Assembly: GCA_014904845.1 (NCBI GenBank)
Contig: MU119352.1
Location: forward strand, 62,001-126,000
Direction of reading: 5' to 3'
Source: Acephala macrosclerotiorum
Taxonomy: Eukaryota; Ascomycota; Leotiomycetes; Helotiales; Mollisiaceae
DNA: 64,000 bases
A program made the position numbers and the translations under genes. The first letter of the stretch is position 1. Each line of letters opens with the position of its first letter. The notes under the pieces are model-generated. The model was not told the origin of the DNA and did not search any database. It worked only from the letters and a program-made list of their open reading frames with translations. Shown here one piece after another: positions 57,801-64,000 of this stretch.

Positions 57801-58010
57801 AATTAATTATATTTAATACAACAAAATTATCGAAATCGGCGCGAATAAAAAATATAGTAATTAAAAAGTTTTACGATAATAAAAACAATAAAAAAATAAA
57901 AAATCGAATATTTAAAAAAAAAAAAAAATTTTGGTAAAGAGAATTAGTATATGTTAAAACGGAGAGCAGTTTATGCTAATGCAAGTTAAACAGCTTTAAA
58001 TAGGTAATTA
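54831..58010. other. 3.2-kb AT-saturated block (RIP-like isochore)
   Basis: Almost pure A/T with scattered CG dinucleotides in a TACG/TTCG/AACG context, and no ORF of note. Sharp edges, long poly-A and poly-T runs and the size of a transposon body fit a repeat that has been through RIP to saturation. The original element cannot be recognised. The left edge (54830-54960) keeps a set of TCTAATCTAAT-like short repeats. Confidence 0.8.
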
Positions 58011-58260
58011 AACGATTATTAAAATCGATCGATTAACGAAAGATCGGTATATTGCTGAGTTTTTTAGTAATATTGTTCGCCTGTACCCCGGAGCTGTACG
58101 CATCAGTACGCATCGTATTTGAGGGATAGAACACAAAACCAATCCGCCGCGAATAATTTCCGATCACATAACTGCCGTCGAAACGGATGACGAACGTACT
58201 GCGCAATTGTTATTGGGCTGTAATTATTCCAGGATCAGCATGGGAATTGGTGGGGAATAA

Positions 58261-58629
58261 CTACCAAAGAAGCAGAGCAGGTAAGGCATAGACCAGTAAC
58301 CGCTCCTTTACGGATCGTGCCGTCTCTTGCGTCTCTGGGGGTTCTGGGGATTCTAGCAATGAATTTGACTCAGTGGGTTCATCTGGGTTGGTCCGCACGA
58401 CATCGTGGCTTGAAGGTTCAACCTCCATAGGTAGAGATAACGTGATCAATAGTGGCGGAGCGGTAATGGACGTAGACGTATAGATGTGCACGCTGCCACA
58501 TGTAGAATCATGACTTAAGTATGGAGGGATGGACAAGAGTGAGGCGAGCGTTAACTGCGTTACATGAAGTTTGGCGATGATACAATATGTTACGGTTGAG
58601 TAGTAGAGGAAGAAGAAAAATAACGCCAC
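58261..58629 (-). other. Possible N-terminal fragment of an MFS transporter
   Basis: An island of normal composition between two AT blocks. The minus strand reads MEVEPSSHDVVRTNPDEPTE..SNSLLESPEPPE..VKERLLVYALPALLLW before a stop. Acidic, Ser/Pro-rich tails ending in an RRLVYALPALA-like first TM are common at the start of fungal drug-proton MFS transporters. Nothing more of the gene could be followed, so it is at best a remnant. Confidence 0.3.
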
Positions 58630-58844
58630 CGGGTCAATTTAAGTAAGAATTTTGATGGAAAGAAGGGATGGTTTCCTCTACGGAGCAATACTGCTTTCAA
58701 GTAAGTGACAGTACTTAGCTAGCTATTTTCGCTAAAGTCATCTGATCGAACTAACTTTTTACAGCGAGTCCCGACCTTGACCTTGAACTAAGCCCGAAAA
58801 GGCGATCGTAAACTTAGCTAGAATTGGTAACTCAGTCCTCGAAT

Positions 58845-59215
58845 TTTATACATTTTTTAATAATATTTATTAATTATTAATTATTTAAAATAAAAAAATT
58901 TAAAAACGAGAAATTATTATTATAATAAATATATAATAAAAATTATAAATTCGTTAAATAAATATTTAATAAAAAAATATATATAATTTCAATTTTAATA
59001 TAAACGGTACTAATTTTAATTTAATTTAATATTATATATTATTATTATATTATATTTATATTTATATATAAAAAAAAATCTTATTTCGTCGTATTTTATA
59101 ATTAATTAAAAAAAAATATTAAAACGTATTTTAATTATATTATATTATTATAATAAAATTTTAAATTCGAAATTTAAAATTCGAAATTGTATTCAAAAGT
59201 ACTTTTAATATTTTG
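58845..59215. other. AT-saturated tract (RIP-like)
   Basis: A further ~370-bp A/T block, edges as sharp as for the main block. Non-coding. Confidence 0.6.
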
Positions 59216-61100
59216 AATTCCTTTTTTGCTTTTATAAAATATTCATTTGATAGTTTCGATTAATAACGACGTAAAAGTATTTAAATTTAAAATTAGTCTA
59301 AGAAACAAATTTCAAAGTACTTGAAATCAGCATTTTAATTACTTAATAGTTTAGATGAATGAAACTATAACCAAATATAGCGGTTCAATTCTGATTACTT
59401 ACGAAGCTCATAATGAAGAACAGGAGTTGGTGAAACATGTGAAGTTTGTCACGTGCGTCTTTTCTTTTTATCCTGTTACCTTGGAATTTGACTCACTGTG
59501 CAACAACGTATCAAGCTCCACGTAAGTCTCTGTCAACACGCAGCGATGACTGCTCTTAGCTAAATAAATTAGGTACAACAATAATGCTTGTGCAGAAGGG
59601 TTATATAAGAAGAGGCCCTTCATGATTGTAATCGTTCGACTGATCGTCATCGCAATCATGCTTACATGTCTCATTAAGCCATGGGCCAGATGGATGAGTA
59701 CATCACATCTCCCATCTGGCAGTCCATCGCCTGTTCAATTATTAAATCCATTGACGGCAACGGTATCTCAATTGCAGGAGGGTCTCAGTTCCGGTGCTTT
59801 TAAGAGCACTGATTTGGTTCAGCAGTCAATGGCACTGATCCAGAAACATGACGGGTACCTCAAAGCAATCTTGGCAACTAGTCCAGAGTCCATGAATGAG
59901 GCACGACGTTTGGATGAAGAACGTGCTGCTGGTCGTGTACGGAGTCCATTGCATGGCATCCCCATTTTGATCAAGGTCTGCAAGGCTCAACCGAGAATGG
60001 AACACAGCTCACCTCAATAGGACAATATCGCAACCCACCCTCAACTTGGCATGGATACGACGGCGGGTAGCTTTGCACTCAAAGGTTCCTGTCCGAAGAC
60101 AAACGCAGTTGTGGTACAGATGGTTTGCATCCGTGTGCTATCCGTTTGCAACACAAATAAGGGGCTAATATGGACGACAGCTCATCGATGCCGGAGCTAT
60201 TATTATAGCAAAGTCTCAACTCTCAGTTTGTGATATACTTCCAACCATTCATATAGCTTGCTGATCTGTTCAAACAGGAATTTGCATTTTACAAGTGGGT
60301 CGAAACATGTTGTTTGTATCCTGACTGACTTTGAACCAGGGGGACTGGCTTGCCATCTGGCTGGTCTGCCCTTGGTGGGCAGGCACAGTCGGCTTATACA
60401 AATGATGACGTTCAGCCCGATGATCTATTTCTGGGCCATAGTGTAAGTACAAAGGTTGATGCATTGGAAGTATCTGACCGGTGGATAGAATCCTGGGGGA
60501 TCTTCGACGGGATCCGCTGTTGGAGTCAGTGCCGGATACGCTCCTATCTCGATCGGGACAGATACAACCGGATCCGTAATAATCCCCGCCACACGAGCTA
60601 CACTTTATAGAATGCGAGTTACAAAAGGGATCATCCCCATGGATGGTGTCATACCATTATCAAACACTTTCGACTCGATCGGTCCAATGGCCAAAAGTGT
60701 GGAAGATCTTGCAAATATGCTTGATATAATGGTAGACAGCGACAAGACTTCCATTCCTGAAGGTGGGTATAAAAGCTGTTTGGAAGGAAAATGGAGCAGT
60801 CTACGAATAGGAGTTCTGGACCCAGAGAAATGGCAGTACCCCCCAGATGCAGCCAGGCCCAATGCCAAAGCCACAAAACAGATGGTAATTGATTTTATCT
60901 TATCGAGGATAATGACACAATTGAACAACGATAGGTCAAAGAAACCAAAGCTGTATATCAGAAGTTGCGAAAATTAGTTGCTCAGTTCTATGAAGTTGAA
61001 TTGATTTCTCTCGATAGCTTGGATACCCTGGATGGCAAAGGCTTATTTACTTTGTTTGGTGATTACACATTGCTACTCCTGAAGATTTAGAGCTGACTAT

Positions 61101-61139
61101 GTAAAAGCTGGGATTACTACACATGGCTTATTTAATCGA
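61101..61139 (+). repeat. Left terminal inverted repeat, mutated copy
   Basis: 39 bp matching the right terminus except for eight transitions, two G-to-A and six C-to-T. Confidence 0.75.
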
Positions 61140-62378
61140 GAACTATAAAATCAACTCTTTTAATTCTAAATTTTATAATTAATTCACTATTTAATTTTTT
61201 GCTTTAAAATTAAAACTATATATCAATAAATAGTAACTAAATTTCGTACTACAATAACATTTTCAATTTTACAAGTCAATTGTTCTATATAATACTTGAA
61301 ATCACGTGAATTTACTCGATTTTACAATTTCTACAACTCTTTATATAAATTCTCTTTATTTTTCGATATATAAAGTAATTTCTTTAATTTTTTTTTTATT
61401 TATCGTTAAACTTTTTCAATTGAATTCGCGAATTTTATATTGTAGTTTAAAAAGTCTAATTTTCTTTTTATATACTTTTATTTCGTTTTTTATAAAAATA
61501 TACTTCGAATTTAAAATATCAAATAAAAAGAAAACTACAAACTTAAAAATCTATTAAAAATATACTTTAAAGCAAATATTTTTGCGCTTTAAAAACTTTT
61601 TTATAAATACTAATTTTAATTTATAGTTTCAATTAATAACTTTTCAAATTATTACTATAACTTTTTCTAATCAATAAACAAATTGTATACAATCAAAGCA
61701 CTTTTTCTTATTTACTCTTTATATTACTCAAATTTTACTATTTTTCTCAGTCTCAAATATAGTTTTATCTAACTATATAATCTTCTACTAATTCTCTCTT
61801 TATTTACTATCATTTCTATAAACAATATAATCTAATATTTCTCACTATTTATACTCCTTAGTAAATACTAATCTCTTCTTAGTTTATTATCGTAATATAT
61901 AAAATCGAAAATATACAATGCAACGACAATAGTTTGCGCGACGCAATTCTCGACGAATAATTCGAACAAAAACTGAAAAATATAATAAAATTTTAAGACT
62001 AACGAAAATCATTCTACAAAAAAACTAATCTTTTGCGATTATACGAATACATAAACGAATGTCTTTTACAAATATAATATATAGTTTCGAGCGTTTCTTT
62101 CCTCGTATTCGACGATTGTATTCTTACTTGAAAATGCGTCTTATTAATCTCCTAGACATAAAAATCTCTTTTTGAATCTCTCGCTAAAATTTTCTCTGTT
62201 TTTGCAAACTGCGAACAATTGCGCGAACAAAAATAAGCCATTTTTTTTGGTTTTTCTAAAGAAGAGAACTGAGTATCACAAGTGTTTCCATTTTAAATTG
62301 CAGAGAAAAAGGATTGTTAATTGATAAGATATTAAAATTTAAAAAGAAAGGACTAGAAATGAGAACGCGTCGACGCGT

Positions 62379-62417
62379 TCGATTAAGTGGGCCATGTGTG
62401 GTGGCCCCAGCTCTTAC
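62379..62417 (-). repeat. Right terminal inverted repeat, unmutated copy
   Basis: GC-rich compared with the interior, and read as the ancestral state of the left terminus. The adjoining GAACGCGTCGACGCGTTC (62362-62379) is an 18-bp perfect palindrome. Confidence 0.75.
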
Positions 62418-62995
62418 TTCAGAGGCAGACTTTCGTTCTGATTTCGAGGGGTATTTGTCTAGCTAGAAAGCAGTCAGGTGCAGACCTTACAGGATGTCAT
62501 TAGGTTCAACAAGGCCCATGCAAGCGAAGAACTGCCACCAGGTACTATCCGTGGAGTTTTCCTAGAGACTTCGTATTACTGACTATGAATAGATTACCCT
62601 CAGCAGGATCTGCTTATCGCTGCTGCTAATAACACCATGGCGTCAAGCGAACGTACTGAAATACTCAATCATGTGATATACATGGGGAAGTCCAAGGGCA
62701 TCGATGAGACTTTGGAGAAGTACAAGGTTGATGTCATTCTTGGGCCAGCAGATTGTGGATTCAACCTACTCATTTGTGCTAGTGGTAAAACTCTTCGTCA
62801 TCGAGTCCTAGTGTTTTGGTACTAATTTTCTTTCTAGGTTATCCATCAGTGACGATGCCACTTTCGTACCTCAAATTCAACGGGCGGCCATTTGGAGTTT
62901 TTGCCATCGCAAAGGCCCACCGAGAGGACTTACTCCTAAATGTGCTGAGTGCGTGGGAGAAGACATTCCCATCCAGAAAGCCTCCTCCACTATGA

Positions 62996-64000
62996 ATTTC
63001 TGGTAAGGATGTATTAACCCTTTTCTTTTCCAGGCAATGAATTTTTTTTTTTTTTTTTTTTTTTGATCTTAAGTGTGGGAACTGTCTGCTCAAAATTGCA
63101 TTTGCCGAAATACATGCTTGTTTTTTTCAGCACGGCACAATTGTCTCGAGAGACCACTACTAGGAATAAGCAAGGCGATCGACCTATTGACTGCCATGCC
63201 TCTATCACATAACGCATTCCCACAAGGATTGGCAACACTGCATTATCTCGAGGTTCTTGTGACCAAAGCTCTGCACGCTCGAGCTTACGTGCTCGAGCCT
63301 GGCTGCAGCAGCTGATCACTACGAGAAGTAGCATTCCGCTGGCGTAGGTAAACATCGACCTAGCATCGCGTATAAAGATGGGAGTCAACACTCTCATCTC
63401 GTGATTCCAACTCCAACGAGCACGATCAGCAATATGCCTCCTCAACCTCCCCCAGCTCCAGCTCGAGACAACATCTCCAGGCTTTTTAAAGCGGCCGGCG
63501 GTGATGCCTACCCCTCGATCGGAGATAAAGAGCAGCCGTGGAAGTAGTGGGTTCAATTCGTGGAGCCCACTTAGGACGGGTCGATGAAAGTCAAGCTCGA
63601 GAACTCCAACCAGTTTCAATCAGGTGGTCTTGGGGGATACTGAAGAAAGCTGTTTGGGACGGGCAGGCGAAAGTGGTTGAGAAGGTCGATCTTCTGGTGG
63701 TGTTTTCAGGACCTCGCTTCGTGGCTTGGATTGCTCAATTTCAGCTGCACGGTATTGGTGGGATGGCTGTGGTTGTGGTACGGGAGTAGTTGGAGCGATA
63801 GGATTGAATGTAGAAATTTTGGGAACTTTGCCATATGATCCAATCGGTTTGAAATGTGTTTGCTCTCCCCGGTCCAGATGTGACTTAGACTCTCGCCCCG
63901 CATGTCGGATGTTGAAGAAAGCGGAATGTTAATCTTGCATGAAGCATCTGTTGCCTGCATTCTGCAAGCCCTGCTGCCAACGCCTGAGAGGTAATTGTAA
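62996..64000. other. Window end, no firm gene
   Basis: A poly-T run at 63040-63064 is followed by unremarkable sequence. A TATAAA at ~63371 precedes an ATG at 63434 that opens 37 codons (MPPQPPPAPARDNISRLFKA..), which could be the first exon of a gene running on, but no family is recognised. A TTTAAAGCGGCCGGC segment inside it is unusually GC-rich for this area. Confidence 0.35.

Larger units (their letters stand above)
61101..62417. mobile_element. 1.3-kb inverted-repeat element inside the amidase gene, RIP-mutated
   Basis: The left end 61101-61139 and the reverse complement of the right end 62379-62417 align over 39 bp with 8 differences. All 8 are C-to-T or G-to-A in the left copy. The ends start GTAA(G/A)AGCTGGG. 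The interior is strongly AT-rich and non-coding. Excision would nearly rejoin the amidase frame (ELT / SEADFRS). Target duplication is uncertain: ACT occurs just outside or at both borders. Size and lack of ORFs suggest a non-autonomous DNA transposon. Confidence 0.75.
59622..62995 (+). pseudogene. Amidase-signature gene split by a transposon-like insertion
   Basis: The 5' part has exons 59622-59975, 60021-60122, 60181-60225, 60278-60294 (17 nt), 60340-60442, 60489 to ~60880 and ~60935 to ~61065. It reads LHGIPILIKDNIAT, TTAGSFALKGS, LIDAGAIIIAKSQLS, GLPSGWSALGGQ, the amidase signature NPGGSSTGSAVGVSAGYAPISIG (catalytic Ser region) and GIIPMDGVIPLSNTFDSIGPMAKS. The 3' part resumes at 62418 with SEADFRSDFEGYLS, then LQDVIRFNKAHASEELPPG, VDVILGPADCGFNLL and YPSVTMPLSYLKFNGRPFG to the stop at 62993-62995. 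Between them lies the 1.3-kb element 61101-62417. After the insertion there is also a TAG and a frame change (~62461-62480). Such fungal amidases hydrolyse amides or carbamoyl groups; this copy cannot make the full protein. Confidence 0.85.

Noticed and set aside
61306..61557. 83-codon ORF in the AT-rich element
   Set aside because: Phe/Ile/Lys/Tyr-only content reflects base composition, not selection.
1..64000. CRISPR arrays, bacterial operons, riboswitches
   Set aside because: No regularly spaced repeats were seen, and the introns and gene content show nuclear fungal DNA.

Overview
This window is nuclear DNA from a filamentous ascomycete (Pezizomycotina). The signs are short GT-AG introns with CTAAC-type branch sites, a non-reducing polyketide synthase with an AflR-like regulator, fungal Zn2Cys6 proteins, and AT-saturated blocks of the kind left by repeat-induced point mutation (RIP). 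Class and species cannot be fixed from the sequence; Dothideomycetes or Leotiomycetes would both fit. Exon boundaries below were worked out by hand from splice signals and reading frame.

Region 1 (1-9639) is the edge of a secondary-metabolite cluster: the N-terminus of a non-reducing PKS (SAT then KS, minus strand, running off the window), a divergent cytochrome P450, an O-methyltransferase and an AflR-type transcription factor. The PKS/P450 intergenic region holds CGG/CCG dyads of the kind Zn2Cys6 factors bind. Region 2 (9640-21795) is accessory: a low-complexity hypothetical gene, an MFS transporter killed by two stops that both look like CpA-to-TpA changes, a complete but decayed 3.3-kb hAT transposon with an 8-bp target duplication, and two tandem paralogous small genes beside it.

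Region 3 (21796-43818) is a conserved housekeeping block: a DUF5672 membrane glycosyltransferase-like protein, the checkpoint kinase BUB1, a GrpB-fold protein, the N-recognin UBR1, the complex III subunit QCR9 (five tiny exons), the exon-junction factor PYM, a nucleoside hydrolase with an 8-nt microexon, the splicing factor RED/IK, and a tRNA-Lys(UUU) gene whose D-arm is interrupted by 51 nt that look exactly like a spliceosomal intron. That tRNA is the most surprising object in the window.

Region 4 (43819-64000) is accessory and decaying again: a small hairpin element, a ruined AMP-dependent ligase, a TauD-like dioxygenase with one frameshift, a small membrane protein, a GNAT acetyltransferase, a Zn2Cys6-type regulator with the cluster in mid-protein, a 3.2-kb AT-rich RIP-like block with satellites, and an amidase gene split by a 1.3-kb inverted-repeat element whose left terminus differs from its right terminus only by C-to-T and G-to-A changes.
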